Assembly (NCBI GenBank): GCA_002336915.1
Contig: DDET01000069.1
Coordinates: 1 to 27,183 of the forward strand
Length of the DNA stretch: 27,183 bases
Direction: 5' to 3'
Source of the DNA: Bacteroidetes bacterium UBA1947
Lineage (GTDB): Bacteria > Bacteroidota > Bacteroidia > Chitinophagales > Chitinophagaceae
Shown one piece after another: positions 14,951 to 23,550 of the stretch. Within the stretch, counting starts at the first letter, position 1. Each line of letters begins with the position of its first letter. The translations under genes and the position numbers were made by a program. Below the pieces are notes generated by a model. That model searched no databases. It worked only from the letters and a program-made list of their open reading frames with translations, and was not told the DNA's origin.

Positions 14951-15142
14951 CCTCGGGCCATTGCCGGGAGCATCAAAAGTGGCGCTCCTGTTAGTTGTAA
15001 GTACGCTATTTGCAGTTGTAATTTAACAACTGACGGTTGTATTCGTTGATATTCTCCATCGTCGACGCCCGGAGCAATGCAATAGTCGCAAAATACCCTT
15101 TTATTGCCGCGATAGCCCCTCATGCGCAGACCTCCTTCAGCT

Positions 15143-15150
15143 TAACTTTG
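15143..15150 (+). promoter_or_regulatory. -7 box TAACTTTG for the VOC gene at 15174
   Basis: Exact TAnnTTTG match ending 23 bases before ATG 15174. No -33 TTG at the usual distance. Confidence 0.45.
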
Positions 15151-15173
15151 TTCCACCAAGCAAACAGCAAAAA

Positions 15174-15683
15174 ATGAGCAAGATCAAGGACACGATCGCA
15201 GGATTGGAATTCGCCCAAATAGGCTGGGTGGTACCGGACATACATGCCGCCGTAAAATTCCTGTCGAAAGCCCTGGGCATAGCAGGCTTTCCCGAACCGC
15301 AGCATATGCGCGCGCAGGACCTGGACATGAGCTACCATGGTGAGGTGGTACCCGCCGAATGGTTAACCACCCAGGCCTATAACGGGGGCACGTTCATTGA
15401 GCTTGTTCAGCCACTTTCCGGGCAAAGTATGTTCCATGACTACCTCGCCAAGTACCCGGCGGGTGGCACACAGCATCTTGCATTCCGCCTGCCTGTCAGC
15501 GGTTTTGAGCGAATCACCGGCGAGCTGCGCGAACAAGGTTATGCGGTCATCAGCGAAGTGGACCATCCTATTGCGAGAATGGCCTTCTTCGATACTTACC
15601 AGACACTGGGCGTAGCTACAGAGATCATGGGCATTACGCCTGAGGGATGGAAAGCAATAGAACAAATGCAGGGTGGAGGGTAA
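15174..15683 (+). CDS. VOC-family protein (Glyoxalase_4-like)
   Basis: 169-aa protein of the vicinal-oxygen-chelate superfamily with two beta-alpha-beta-beta-beta modules. Module one begins EFAQIGWVVPDIHAAVKFLSKALGI; candidate metal ligands are the glutamate of FIELVQPL and the histidine of TQHLAF. The layout resembles methylmalonyl-CoA epimerase-like and lactoylglutathione lyase-like proteins (AVISEVDHPIARMAFFDT), but no substrate can be read from sequence. Converges on the VOC gene at 15689 with 5 bases between stops. Confidence 0.85.
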   Translation: MSKIKDTIAGLEFAQIGWVVPDIHAAVKFLSKALGIAGFPEPQHMRAQDLDMSYHGEVVPAEWLTTQAYNGGTFIELVQPLSGQSMFHDYLAKYPAGGTQHLAFRLPVSGFERITGELREQGYAVISEVDHPIARMAFFDTYQTLGVATEIMGITPEGWKAIEQMQGGG

Positions 15684-15688
15684 CGGTC

Positions 15689-16120
15689 TTAATATTTTCG
15701 CTCCTCGTGAACGATCTCGTACTTTATCCCATCCGGGTCTTTAAAGAAAAGCGCATAATAAGCTGCGCCATGCTGGGGATAGAATTTAGGGGGGTCGACG
15801 ATAATAGCACCGGTTTCCTTTACGTGTTGGTAAAGCTCATCAACCTCGGCCGGGGATGCGGCCCTGAATGCAAGATGGTGCAGTGAACCGGGCTTCCGGC
15901 GATGAACTGTGTCTTCCTTGAAAGCCTCGCGGGGTGAGTTGATGGCGAAGATGAGCAAAGGATGCGAATATTCCACCACATCAAAATCATGCGCGGCTAC
16001 CCTACCCTTTGATTTACGGGCAAGGTCAAAACCTAAGATAGGCATCAGCTTGTCGTAAAAGGGTTCCGCGATTTTCATATCTTTTACTGTTATCTGGATA
16101 TGGTCGATAATTGGTTTCAT
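15689..16120 (-). CDS. VOC-family protein (glyoxalase/bleomycin-resistance type)
   Basis: 143-aa VOC protein: IIDHIQITVKDMKIAEPFYDKLMPILGF opens module one, GSLHHLAFRAASPAEVDELYQHV opens module two, and YYALFFKDPDGIKYEIVHEE closes it with the family's DPDG-x-x-x-E signature. Metal ligands are probably H of DHIQ, H of HHLAF and E of YEIV. ATG 16120 was chosen over one ten codons upstream because it starts directly at the first strand. A -7 box lies 28 bases upstream. Substrate unknown. Different subfamily from the neighbouring VOC protein at 15174, so not a simple tandem duplication. Confidence 0.88.
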   Translation of the reverse strand: MKPIIDHIQITVKDMKIAEPFYDKLMPILGFDLARKSKGRVAAHDFDVVEYSHPLLIFAINSPREAFKEDTVHRRKPGSLHHLAFRAASPAEVDELYQHVKETGAIIVDPPKFYPQHGAAYYALFFKDPDGIKYEIVHEERKY

Positions 16121-16147
16121 GATCAGTAGTTTTGATATCCTTATTCG

Positions 16148-16155
16148 CAAATATA
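16148..16155 (-). promoter_or_regulatory. -7 box TATATTTG for the VOC gene at 15689-16120
   Basis: Minus-strand TATATTTG, exact TAnnTTTG match, 27 bases before the ATG. No obvious -33 element. Confidence 0.45.
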
Positions 16156-16194
16156 GGATAGAGGGGAAATATTTAAATAGCCCCGGCTCGTTTT

Positions 16195-16270
16195 GGCAAT
16201 TACCGGCTCATACTTTTGATGGAATTATGGCCCGCAAGCAGAAATCAGCAGAAAGTATGAGCCAATTGCC
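16195..16270. repeat. Long imperfect inverted repeat (19-bp arms) between divergent VOC genes
   Basis: GGCAATT-ACC-GGCTCATACTTT (16195-16216) pairs with AAAGTATGAGCC-AATTGCC (16252-16270): 12 bp inner and 7 bp outer arms, all matching, with only an ACC bulge. The loop is 35 bases. Placed between divergent genes, it is not a simple terminator. It could be a structured RNA, a regulatory dyad or a small mobile-repeat remnant. Confidence 0.65.
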
Positions 16271-16343
16271 CCCAGGCGCTTAATTTTATTGGAACCGGGA
16301 AACCGGATCTCGTTTTACCAGGAACAGTTTAAATTATCTGAAC

Positions 16344-16871
16344 ATGAAAAAAATATTACTCACAGCATTCGCGCTAGGCATTTCCTTCGGGCTTGGCTTT
16401 GCGCTAAATCATTTGATGAGCGCCGGAACTAACAGCAATGGCAAGCTGAAAAGAGTTACGGGGATAGGCGGCATCTTTTTTAAATGTAAAGACCCCGGCA
16501 AAATGCGGGAATGGTACAAGACGCACCTGGGCCTGAGCACCAACCAATACGGCAGCGTATTTGAATGGCGGCAGGCTACTGATGCGACAAAAAAGGGATT
16601 CAGCCAATGGAGCCCTTTTAAAGAAACCACCAAATATTTTGAACCCTCGACGAAGGATTTTATGATCAACTACCGGGTGGATGACCTTACAGCACTTGTA
16701 GCTGAGCTAAAAAAGGAGGGAGTAACCATTACGGATACTATTTCAAGCTTCAATTATGGCAAGTTTGTGCACATACTGGATGCAGAGGGCAACAAAATAG
16801 AGCTATGGGAGCCTAACGATGCAGAATATGAAAAAATGGGCCTCGAGATGGGATTGGAGACTACAAAGTAA
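16344..16871 (+). CDS. Membrane-anchored or exported VOC-family protein
   Basis: 175-aa VOC protein with an N-terminal hydrophobic segment (MKKILLTAFALGISFGLGFALNHLM, residues 1-25), either a signal peptide or a membrane anchor; no clear signal peptidase site follows, so an anchor is slightly favoured. The globular part begins RVTGIGGIFFKCKDPGKMREWYKTHLGL and ends GKFVHILDAEGNKIELWEPND, with the family's D-x-x-GN-x-I-E-L-W ending. In most VOC proteins of this type the N-terminus is cytoplasmic without such a segment, so the location is unusual. It follows the long inverted repeat. Substrate unknown. Confidence 0.85.
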   Translation: MKKILLTAFALGISFGLGFALNHLMSAGTNSNGKLKRVTGIGGIFFKCKDPGKMREWYKTHLGLSTNQYGSVFEWRQATDATKKGFSQWSPFKETTKYFEPSTKDFMINYRVDDLTALVAELKKEGVTITDTISSFNYGKFVHILDAEGNKIELWEPNDAEYEKMGLEMGLETTK

Positions 16872-16927
16872 AATGGGGCCCATGATATAGTTCCTTTCCC
16901 TGCTTTTTTGATGTTACTTTGCAATAT

Positions 16928-17710
16928 ATGCCGGGCGACGAACTGATAAGTCTTAATAAATACATCTCCTCATCGGGCTTTTGCTCGCGCAGGGAGGCCG
17001 ACAAGCTCATAGAACAGGCAAGGGTAACTGTGAACGGTGAGCTGGTGGTGCATGCTACCAAGATAAACCCGAGGGACAAAGTAGCCATAGACGGCGAGCC
17101 GATAAAGAGGGGCAAGAAAAGGGCCATCTATATAGCCTGCAACAAACCATACGGTGTTACCTCCACTACGGACCCTAAGGACAAGACGAACATCATCTAC
17201 TTCCTCAACCATCCCAAGCGCATCTTCCCTGTCGGGCGGCTGGATAAAGACTCGGACGGGCTACTATTGCTTACCGACGATGGGGATATAGTGAACAAAA
17301 TACTACGGGCGGGTAACCGGCACGAAAAAGAATATATAGTAACCGTGGACAAAGCCATAACGCCTGAGTTCATAAAAAAGATGAGCAATGGCATACCGAT
17401 GTTGGACACGGTGACCAAAAAATGCTTTGTGCGGCAGGAAGGCGGCCGGCGTTTCCGCATAATACTGGTGCAGGGACTTAACCGCCAAATAAGGCGTATG
17501 TGTGAATACCTTGGCTACGAGGTGCAGAAACTAACACGCGTGCGTATCATGAATATTACACTGGGCACACTGCCCAGCGGCAAGTGGCGCTACCTGAGCG
17601 ATGCAGAAGTGTACGAGATGAATAAGATGATGGATGGATCGAGCAAGACGGAGGAGGCCTCTTATATAGAAGAGCCGAAGCAGACCAGCAACAGGCGAAA
17701 AAAGAAATAA
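16928..17710 (+). CDS. rluF: 23S rRNA pseudouridine synthase RluF
   Basis: 260-aa enzyme that isomerises a uridine in 23S rRNA (U2604 in E. coli). An S4 RNA-binding domain occupies about 7-60 (LNKYISSSGFCSRREADKLIEQARVTVNG). The catalytic domain follows with FPVGRLDKDSDGLLLLT, D106 being the catalytic aspartate. The RluF-specific stretches LRAGNRHEKEYIVTVDK, DTVTKKC, and LVQGLNRQIRRMCEYLGYEV match E. coli RluF closely, separating it from RluB/RluE. A short Lys-rich tail ends the protein. ATG 16928 was preferred over a TTG at 16919 because that TTG is part of a near -7 box (TTACTTTG). Confidence 0.93.
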   Translation: MPGDELISLNKYISSSGFCSRREADKLIEQARVTVNGELVVHATKINPRDKVAIDGEPIKRGKKRAIYIACNKPYGVTSTTDPKDKTNIIYFLNHPKRIFPVGRLDKDSDGLLLLTDDGDIVNKILRAGNRHEKEYIVTVDKAITPEFIKKMSNGIPMLDTVTKKCFVRQEGGRRFRIILVQGLNRQIRRMCEYLGYEVQKLTRVRIMNITLGTLPSGKWRYLSDAEVYEMNKMMDGSSKTEEASYIEEPKQTSNRRKKK

Positions 17711-17750
17711 GTATTAAAAGCTTATTTTAGACACAGCGAAGAACTCCTTT

Positions 17751-18581
17751 ATGGAAAAGAACAGTACCGACCTGCGCTACGCAGTGCTCATAGATGCCGA
17801 CAATGTGCCCTACAGCAATATAAGCGGCATGCTGGAAGAGATAGCCAAGTATGGCGTGCCCACCTTCAAACGCATCTACGGCGACTGGACCAAACCCACG
17901 GTGATGGGATGGAAAGGTGTACTACTGGAGCATGCCATCACCCCCATACAGCAATATGCCTACACCAGCGGCAAGAATGCTACGGACAGCGCCATGATCA
18001 TAGATGCTATGGACATACTGTATACGGGCCGTGTAGATGGATTCTGCATCATATCCAGCGATAGTGACTTTACGAGGCTTGCCATAAGGCTGAGGGAAGC
18101 GGGCATGAAGGTGATAGGCATAGGCGAAAAGAAAACCCCTACTCCATTCATATCTGCCTGCGATAAGTTCATATACATAGAGATACTGAAGCAGGAGGGC
18201 GAGGAAGAAAAAGAAGGGAAGAAAGAAGCGGACACAACTGCGGCGAGTCCTGTGACCAAGCTGGATATGAAGACTATCAACCTGATAACATCCTCTATAA
18301 ATGACCTTGCAAATGAATCGGGCTGGACCTTCCTGGGCGACCTGGGCAACCTGATACTAAAGAAGCGCCCCGACTTTGATGCGCGCAACTATGGGTTTAA
18401 GAAACTGGCGCAGCTGATAAAAAGCATAGACCGCATAGAGATAGACGAGCGCCAGTCGGAACACGGGACCAATAAGCTGGTGTATATAAGGACGAAGAAA
18501 CAACAGCAGCCAACTAAAGCAGCACGGCCTGCACCGAGGAAAAATGTGCCGCCTAAAGCTGAGCCAGGTACTCGCTCTTAA
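17751..18581 (+). CDS. NYN-domain putative ribonuclease with LOTUS/OST-HTH domain
   Basis: 276-aa protein. Residues 8-145 are a NYN (PIN-like) domain with the acidic cluster expected for metal-dependent RNA cleavage: D15 and D17 in LIDADNVP, D79 in ATDSAMIIDAMD, and D104/D106 in SSDSDFTRLA. A charged linker (about 148-170) leads to an OST-HTH/LOTUS domain (about 172-235: INLITSSINDLANESGWTFLGDLGNLILKKRPDFDARNYGFKKLAQLI). The tail is basic and proline-rich. The LabA/Limkain-type NYN-LOTUS arrangement suggests RNA binding plus cleavage, but targets are unknown. The 3' end overlaps the convergent GNAT gene by 29 bases. It follows rluF by 40 bases, so the two may be co-transcribed. Confidence 0.9.
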   Translation: MEKNSTDLRYAVLIDADNVPYSNISGMLEEIAKYGVPTFKRIYGDWTKPTVMGWKGVLLEHAITPIQQYAYTSGKNATDSAMIIDAMDILYTGRVDGFCIISSDSDFTRLAIRLREAGMKVIGIGEKKTPTPFISACDKFIYIEILKQEGEEEKEGKKEADTTAASPVTKLDMKTINLITSSINDLANESGWTFLGDLGNLILKKRPDFDARNYGFKKLAQLIKSIDRIEIDERQSEHGTNKLVYIRTKKQQQPTKAARPAPRKNVPPKAEPGTRS

Positions 18582-19119
18582 GCAAGGAGAAGCAGAGTGA
18601 ATCCTGCACATCCCCGTTCTTATTGAAGTGCTCACGCATCACACCTTCCAGTGTAAAGCCGAACTTATCCATCATGCGGAGTGAAGGTGGATTATGGCGG
18701 CCTACAAAAGCCTCCACACGGTTGAGCCCCATAGGCCCGAAGCCGTAATCGAGGATGGCTTTTATGGCTTCGCTCATATAGCCTTTGCCTTTGTACTCAT
18801 CGCTCTTCATTGCATAACCCAGCTCGGCACGCTGGTGCCACAGGTACCACATATGATAGCCACAACGGCCAATGAACTTATTTTCCTCCGTATCTATCAT
18901 CAGGAAATTGCTGTATGATGTACGGTATGTGACCATACCCTTAGGAAATGCAGCCTGCTCTATAGAAAACTCCTCCATAGATTCGAGGCGCAGGAAAGCA
19001 ACTATCTCTTCATCAGTACATTGCGTGAAGAGGGTGGTCATTATAGGCGGCGCCATCTCTATTAAGCGCATGCGCTCCGTCTCCAGCACTATATATTCTG
19101 TGTCTTTGAACAATGCCAT
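18553..19119 (-). CDS. GNAT-family N-acetyltransferase (RimJ/RimL type)
   Basis: 188-aa acetyltransferase. It opens LETERMRLIEM, as in RimJ/RimL-like GNATs, has the acetyl-CoA site in MKSDEYKGKGYMSEAIKAILDYGF (a variant of Q/RxxGxG/A), and closes with NRVEAFVGRHNPPSLRMMDKFGFTLEGVMREHFNKNGDVQDSLCFSLLKSEY, typical of this group. Substrate, a protein N-terminus or a small molecule, cannot be told. Its ATG overlaps the stop of the upstream VOC gene by one base (TAATG on the minus strand), so the two form a translationally coupled pair. Its end overlaps the NYN gene on the other strand. Confidence 0.92.
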   Translation of the reverse strand: MALFKDTEYIVLETERMRLIEMAPPIMTTLFTQCTDEEIVAFLRLESMEEFSIEQAAFPKGMVTYRTSYSNFLMIDTEENKFIGRCGYHMWYLWHQRAELGYAMKSDEYKGKGYMSEAIKAILDYGFGPMGLNRVEAFVGRHNPPSLRMMDKFGFTLEGVMREHFNKNGDVQDSLCFSLLKSEYLAQL

Positions 19120-19886
19120 TACATACCCATTTTAAATAAGAATACATGCTGCCCTTCGGGTGTCTCTACCATTACGCTTGAGGAGCCACCCCGCTCGGTA
19201 TACTCTATGCCTTCGGCTTTGAGCTTTTCTATCTTGTCTTTCATGTCGGCAGCGAAGAAGGTGATGGCAGGATAATCGAAACTATCGGTTTGGTGCAGGC
19301 CTACAATAGCAAGGCCATCAGAAGCAATGGCCCATGGGTAGGGAGCGGTGAATTTGGAGACAAAAGTGAAGCCAAGTTTTTCCCAGAAAGCCAGCGAAGC
19401 ATCCAGATCTTTAACCGGATGAGCAAACTCGCCGAACATGCCGCAGGCTTTGTTCACATACTTATCAGGATTGAAGTAGTCGGACTGCTCCATTCTCAGC
19501 ATAGTAGGGCCTGCAGGTTGTGCAAAGCCCTCTACCATACTCACAAGGCTTATATTCAAACCATCGGGCGACTGGAAAACGTAGCGTTTTACCATATCGC
19601 TACTTTTGGGCCTTTGCGCAAACATGATGCCTGTGGCTTCGAGGTCTGCAACAACTTTATCGATGTCCTTTACGTACCATGTAAGCGCTACGTAGGGCGT
19701 ATCGTCCTTGCGCAGCATAATGAGCAAAGCGCCATCCGTTATTTGTATCCATGGGAATGGCCAATCGGCACGATACAGCTCTTTAAAGCCCAGCTTTTGA
19801 TAAAAAGCAAGGGACTTCTCCAGGTCTGGCGTAGTGATGGTAAGCGCTGTTACTTCGCCCAGTATCGGTTGTGGCAGGTTTTGCAT
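19119..19886 (-). CDS. Two-module VOC-family protein
   Basis: 255-aa protein built of two full VOC domains: residues about 10-118 (VTALTITTPDLEKSLAFYQKLGFKELYRADWPFPWIQITDG) and about 145-254 (GEFAHPVKDLDASLAFWEKLGFTFVSKFTAPYPWAIASDG). The two halves are clearly related internally (LxxSLAFxxKLGF and PxPWxxxxDG repeat), pointing to duplication and fusion. Classical metal ligands are not obvious in either half, so it could be non-catalytic. Translationally coupled to the GNAT gene. No recognisable -7 box within the 66-base gap to the barrel gene upstream. Confidence 0.88.
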   Translation of the reverse strand: MQNLPQPILGEVTALTITTPDLEKSLAFYQKLGFKELYRADWPFPWIQITDGALLIMLRKDDTPYVALTWYVKDIDKVVADLEATGIMFAQRPKSSDMVKRYVFQSPDGLNISLVSMVEGFAQPAGPTMLRMEQSDYFNPDKYVNKACGMFGEFAHPVKDLDASLAFWEKLGFTFVSKFTAPYPWAIASDGLAIVGLHQTDSFDYPAITFFAADMKDKIEKLKAEGIEYTERGGSSSVMVETPEGQHVFLFKMGM

Positions 19887-19938
19887 ATGTGGGATATTCG
19901 GCTATAAATATCCGTATTAATTTGCAAACAGCTTATCC

Positions 19939-19961
19939 GGGCATTAAAATATTTAATGCCC
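19939..19961 (-). terminator. Perfect 10-bp hairpin over the stop codon of the barrel gene
   Basis: GGGCATTAAA, 3-base loop, TTTAATGCCC; the TAA stop of the barrel gene lies inside the stem. It probably marks transcript end or stabilises the 3' end between the barrel gene and the VOC-GNAT pair. No T-run follows. Confidence 0.5.
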
Positions 19962-22715
19962 CATGTTTATCTGTATAGCACCTGCATTGGGGTTGCCGGT
20001 CCTGCTGAGCCTGTATTTGAAGCTGAGCATGAAATAGCGGCCAATAATGTTAGAGCGCTTTTCAACCAGGTAGTTCAGCTGGCTGATGCGGCTAAGACCT
20101 GTGTTCCTGTTCAGTATATCAAATGCATCGATGGTGATGACGCCACGCTTAGCTTTCAAAAAATAGTAGGAGGCTGCGGCCTTAAGCAGTGGTATAGTTA
20201 CAGACTTATCGAAACTCTTGCCGTCATAGATATTGAGATCCCCATTGACGGAAAAATAAAAATGACCGGAAGGTTTGTAACTGAGTTGTGCTGTACCGCC
20301 ATAATTATAGAAGCTGTTGTTCAGTGAGCTTTCGATTGAGTACTGCGCCTCAGATATATTCACAAACCCTTCCAGTTGCGCATCCCATTTATCTTTTTTC
20401 CTGTTATTGAGGGTTAGGTTAACGCCGTGTGTAAAGCTGTTATTGGTATTGTACACACCATTCACAGGGTTCATGCCTTTATTATATCGTTCGTCGAGCG
20501 CGACACTTATATCAATGCCCAGCGGCCTGATAGGAGTGGAATACTCTACGCGGGCGTTTACATTGTAATCGTCAGGAACGTTTACGAGGGTAGCGGTTTG
20601 CCCCAGCCCGCTGTTCACGGTACGCGACCAGTTTATTTTATCGTGGGTGTACCTTGCTGTTAAGTTAGCGAAAAGAGAAGTTGATGAGAACTGATCGAAG
20701 CGGAGCCAGTTGACATTGAAGGTGTGGGCATACTCGGGGCGCAGGTTTCGATTGCCGCTTGTGATATATAGGGGGTTTACAAAATTGGCTACAGGCAACA
20801 TTTGGGTAGCGGAAGGAGCATTTACAGTGGAACTATATGACAAGCCCAGGTGTTTACCCATGCTGAATTCCCGTTGCCACATGGCTGAGGGCAGCAAGTA
20901 ATAGTAGCCATTGCTTTGCGATGAAGTACCGGGCAATGTGGTGCTTAATGAGGTAAGCTCTGCACGCAGGTCGAGGTTGAACTGTACTTTGTTGTTGCTT
21001 TTCTTGATTGCGAGTCCCGGCTTTAGCCATTGGAATGTCCTTTCGTAGTCGGGGCTTAGGGAATCTATCTTGCCGGCTTCTTTGGGCATATAGCCTTGTA
21101 CCCGTTGTATGTGGTCATTGTCGTCACCTGCGCTTACTGCAGGCTCAAGGTAGTAACCACCACCCAGCCTTCGCACTATAGACGTGCCTACAGAATAATC
21201 AAGCTTATCGTTGTGATTGTCCTGGTACTGTTTATCATAGATAGGAAGGTTTACGCTGTCGAAATAAGTGGTAGTGTTATCCCATTGCGTGTTCGTTAGA
21301 CCTTTATCAAAACTACCGTCTGCAAATAGTTTAAATACAGGCCAATTACCTTTGAAGCGTTTTAGATAAGAGGCGTTTAAGTTACCATTGAGGTCAGTAC
21401 CATTGTCGTTCGTGAGGCTTTGGAGGTTATTGAACACCAGGTCCCTGATGTAGGTAGCGGATGCCAGGTTACTTCTTGTACTGCTTTGAGCCATGTTAGC
21501 GCCACCATTGAGCAGCAATTGCTTTAAGGAATCGATATCGTTCCTCCAGCTGAAATTTAAGCGATGCCCCCAGTTCTCGGCCTTTTCATTTGAATTATCT
21601 TCTTTGGTAAAAGAGCCGTTATCGGTGAAGCTTTTAGTATTGGTTTGCTCTGTGAGCTTCTTAGCCGCTCCATTGCCTAGATAGCTAATATTGAACCTGT
21701 TGTTCTTGCGTGGTTCGTAGCTGTAGTTCAATCCTCCCGCACCTGAGGTGATAAGCCCTGTAACAGGCTGGCCGAAGTTGACGGGACTGTTGCTGTTCAT
21801 ATTTAGCGACAGGCTGCCATTACCATCCATCATGCCGCGCAGGCCTCCGTTAAAGCTGATGTAGTCTTGCAAGGTGAAGCCAAACTGGTTAATGTTGTTG
21901 AGCATACCTAAGGCAGCTACCTGTGTTTTCTTTCCAAATTTGTAGAGCTTGCCGTCAAACCGGTAATGGTCGCCGGTGCCATAGCCCGCCTGCAGATCGC
22001 CAAAATAGCCATGCTTCTTATTATCCTTCAATGTGAGGTTGATGGTCTTATCACGTTCTCCGTCGTCTATGCCTGTAAATGCGCTTTGATCTGAATGCCT
22101 ATCAAAAACCTGAACTTTATTGATGGCATCTGCGGGCAGGTTTTTCGTGGCTACCTTGGGATCATTGCCAAAGAACTCTTTGCCATCCACCATTACATGC
22201 TGTATGTCTTTTCCCTGTGCTTTTACATTACCTGCCTTGTCCACCTGCACACCGGGGAGCTTTCGTAGCAGGTCTTCCACATTGGCATCAGGTTTTACTT
22301 TATAAGCTCCCGCATTGTATTCAACCGTATCGCCTTTAATCATCAGGGGGACTTTCTCTCCTGTCACTTCCACTTCACCAAGCTTTATCTCGGCCTCTTT
22401 GAGTACTATCACACCTATATTGTCGCCTTTGGCAAGAGGTATGCTTACATTGCTATAGTAGGATTTAAAACCCATGAGCGCTACCTGCAAGAGGTAGTTG
22501 CCCTTTGTTATTGCCTTGATCTCGAAAAGACCATTCTCATTGGCGATACCGAAGAATGCTAATGTGGAATCAGCGGGCTGTAAAAGCGCGACCGAGGTGT
22601 ATAGCAGGGGCTTTGCCTCTTTATCGACAATAGTACCCTTGAGTTCATACTGCTGTGCAGATGCGGCGCCGGTACAAAAAATGAATACAATTAAGAATAG
22701 CGACAGTGTTTTCAT
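19953..22715 (-). CDS. Outer-membrane beta-barrel protein with CarboxypepD_reg and plug-like domains
   Basis: 920-aa outer-membrane protein related to TonB-dependent receptors (OMP beta-barrel family found next to GLPGLI genes). Signal peptide 1-20 (cut near GAASA-QQ). Residues 22-108 form a CarboxypepD_reg-like domain (LKGTIVDKEAKPLLYTSVAL). A plug-like segment covers about 140-230 (LLRKLPGVQVDKAGNVKAQGKDIQHVMVDGKEFFGND). From about 230 to the end, alternating polar/aromatic strands make a barrel that ends in FMLSFKYRLSR followed by an unusual 14-residue tail (TGNPNAGAIQINMGH). No TonB box is evident. Its ATG is 9 bases from the GLPGLI stop, so the two are co-transcribed. Substrate unknown. 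Confidence 0.93.
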   Translation of the reverse strand: MKTLSLFLIVFIFCTGAASAQQYELKGTIVDKEAKPLLYTSVALLQPADSTLAFFGIANENGLFEIKAITKGNYLLQVALMGFKSYYSNVSIPLAKGDNIGVIVLKEAEIKLGEVEVTGEKVPLMIKGDTVEYNAGAYKVKPDANVEDLLRKLPGVQVDKAGNVKAQGKDIQHVMVDGKEFFGNDPKVATKNLPADAINKVQVFDRHSDQSAFTGIDDGERDKTINLTLKDNKKHGYFGDLQAGYGTGDHYRFDGKLYKFGKKTQVAALGMLNNINQFGFTLQDYISFNGGLRGMMDGNGSLSLNMNSNSPVNFGQPVTGLITSGAGGLNYSYEPRKNNRFNISYLGNGAAKKLTEQTNTKSFTDNGSFTKEDNSNEKAENWGHRLNFSWRNDIDSLKQLLLNGGANMAQSSTRSNLASATYIRDLVFNNLQSLTNDNGTDLNGNLNASYLKRFKGNWPVFKLFADGSFDKGLTNTQWDNTTTYFDSVNLPIYDKQYQDNHNDKLDYSVGTSIVRRLGGGYYLEPAVSAGDDNDHIQRVQGYMPKEAGKIDSLSPDYERTFQWLKPGLAIKKSNNKVQFNLDLRAELTSLSTTLPGTSSQSNGYYYLLPSAMWQREFSMGKHLGLSYSSTVNAPSATQMLPVANFVNPLYITSGNRNLRPEYAHTFNVNWLRFDQFSSTSLFANLTARYTHDKINWSRTVNSGLGQTATLVNVPDDYNVNARVEYSTPIRPLGIDISVALDERYNKGMNPVNGVYNTNNSFTHGVNLTLNNRKKDKWDAQLEGFVNISEAQYSIESSLNNSFYNYGGTAQLSYKPSGHFYFSVNGDLNIYDGKSFDKSVTIPLLKAAASYYFLKAKRGVITIDAFDILNRNTGLSRISQLNYLVEKRSNIIGRYFMLSFKYRLSRTGNPNAGAIQINMGH

Positions 22716-22724
22716 GGCGACCCT

Positions 22725-23504
22725 TTACCTGTTTATTTTAATAATAACGTTGCCATTCCCTCCACCTTCTTCCTGCATCTCTTTTGTCTTTTTATCCACT
22801 ATGGCCTTAAATTCATCTTTCGTTACTTTTTTCCCCTCCCTTGGTTTCACGATCATTTTGTCATCGCCCGACCCGGCTATTACAGCGTCTGCCTTAAGAA
22901 AGAGCTGGCTGTTTTGTTTGGCCTCCAGTATCATACCCGGCAAACCGAAATAACCTTGCGGCCCGGCTGATACCGGGATAGCTGCGGTAAACCATGCTGT
23001 GACCGTGTCTTTTTCTTTCATCATCACAGCTTCCTGACAAGGATAATTAAGTATCGTCTTCTGATTTCCGGTCATTTTCCATTTGGGCTTTTCTATGTCG
23101 GAGGTGATAAGAAATTTCCTACCCATGAAATCGCGCTGCTCTACAAGCTTATCTTCTTTCAGAGACATATAAACGACATTCTCCGGCGCATCCATATGTA
23201 CTACCATGTGCATATTCCCATTTGATTGGTCCATATCATTACTTTCCTTTTCCTTCGATCTGTCATATGCATATAGTGTTGCATCAGCGTTATAGTACAG
23301 CACCTTTTTCATATGTTGCTCTTTGGGCAGCATGCTCCTTATTTGATCTGCATTTACATCGCCCTCCGATCTTATATCTACATCGCCACCCAGGTCGATA
23401 TTCATCCTAAATGTCTCAGTGTACAATATCTTACCCGAGGTATTCTGGGCGTAAGCGTCGTTAAGGAGCAACAAAAAACAGGAAGTAAAAAATAATTTTT
23501 TCAT
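22725..23504 (-). CDS. GLPGLI-family exported protein
   Basis: 259-aa exported protein of the GLPGLI family (TIGR01200-type), named for a motif seen here as GYFGLPGMILEAK. Signal peptide 1-19 (MKKLFFTSCFLLLLNDAYA-Q). Other family traits are GKILYTETF near the N-terminus, the KWKMTGNQKTILNYPCQEAV strand pair, and AWFTAAIPVSAGPQGY. The C-terminus is Gly- and Lys-rich (EEGGGNGNVIIKINR). Function of the family is unknown. First gene of an operon with the outer-membrane barrel protein, divergent from the two-component genes. TAATTTCG (minus strand, 23521-23528) is one base from the -7 consensus. Confidence 0.93.
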   Translation of the reverse strand: MKKLFFTSCFLLLLNDAYAQNTSGKILYTETFRMNIDLGGDVDIRSEGDVNADQIRSMLPKEQHMKKVLYYNADATLYAYDRSKEKESNDMDQSNGNMHMVVHMDAPENVVYMSLKEDKLVEQRDFMGRKFLITSDIEKPKWKMTGNQKTILNYPCQEAVMMKEKDTVTAWFTAAIPVSAGPQGYFGLPGMILEAKQNSQLFLKADAVIAGSGDDKMIVKPREGKKVTKDEFKAIVDKKTKEMQEEGGGNGNVIIKINR

Positions 23505-23550
23505 AGTCTTTATTTTAAACCGAAATTATGGCCATACTAAAGGCGAGCGG

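Noticed and set aside
14920..15123. 67-codon minus-strand frame upstream of the XRE-pentapeptide gene
   Set aside because: It covers the -7 box for that gene and has no recognisable features.
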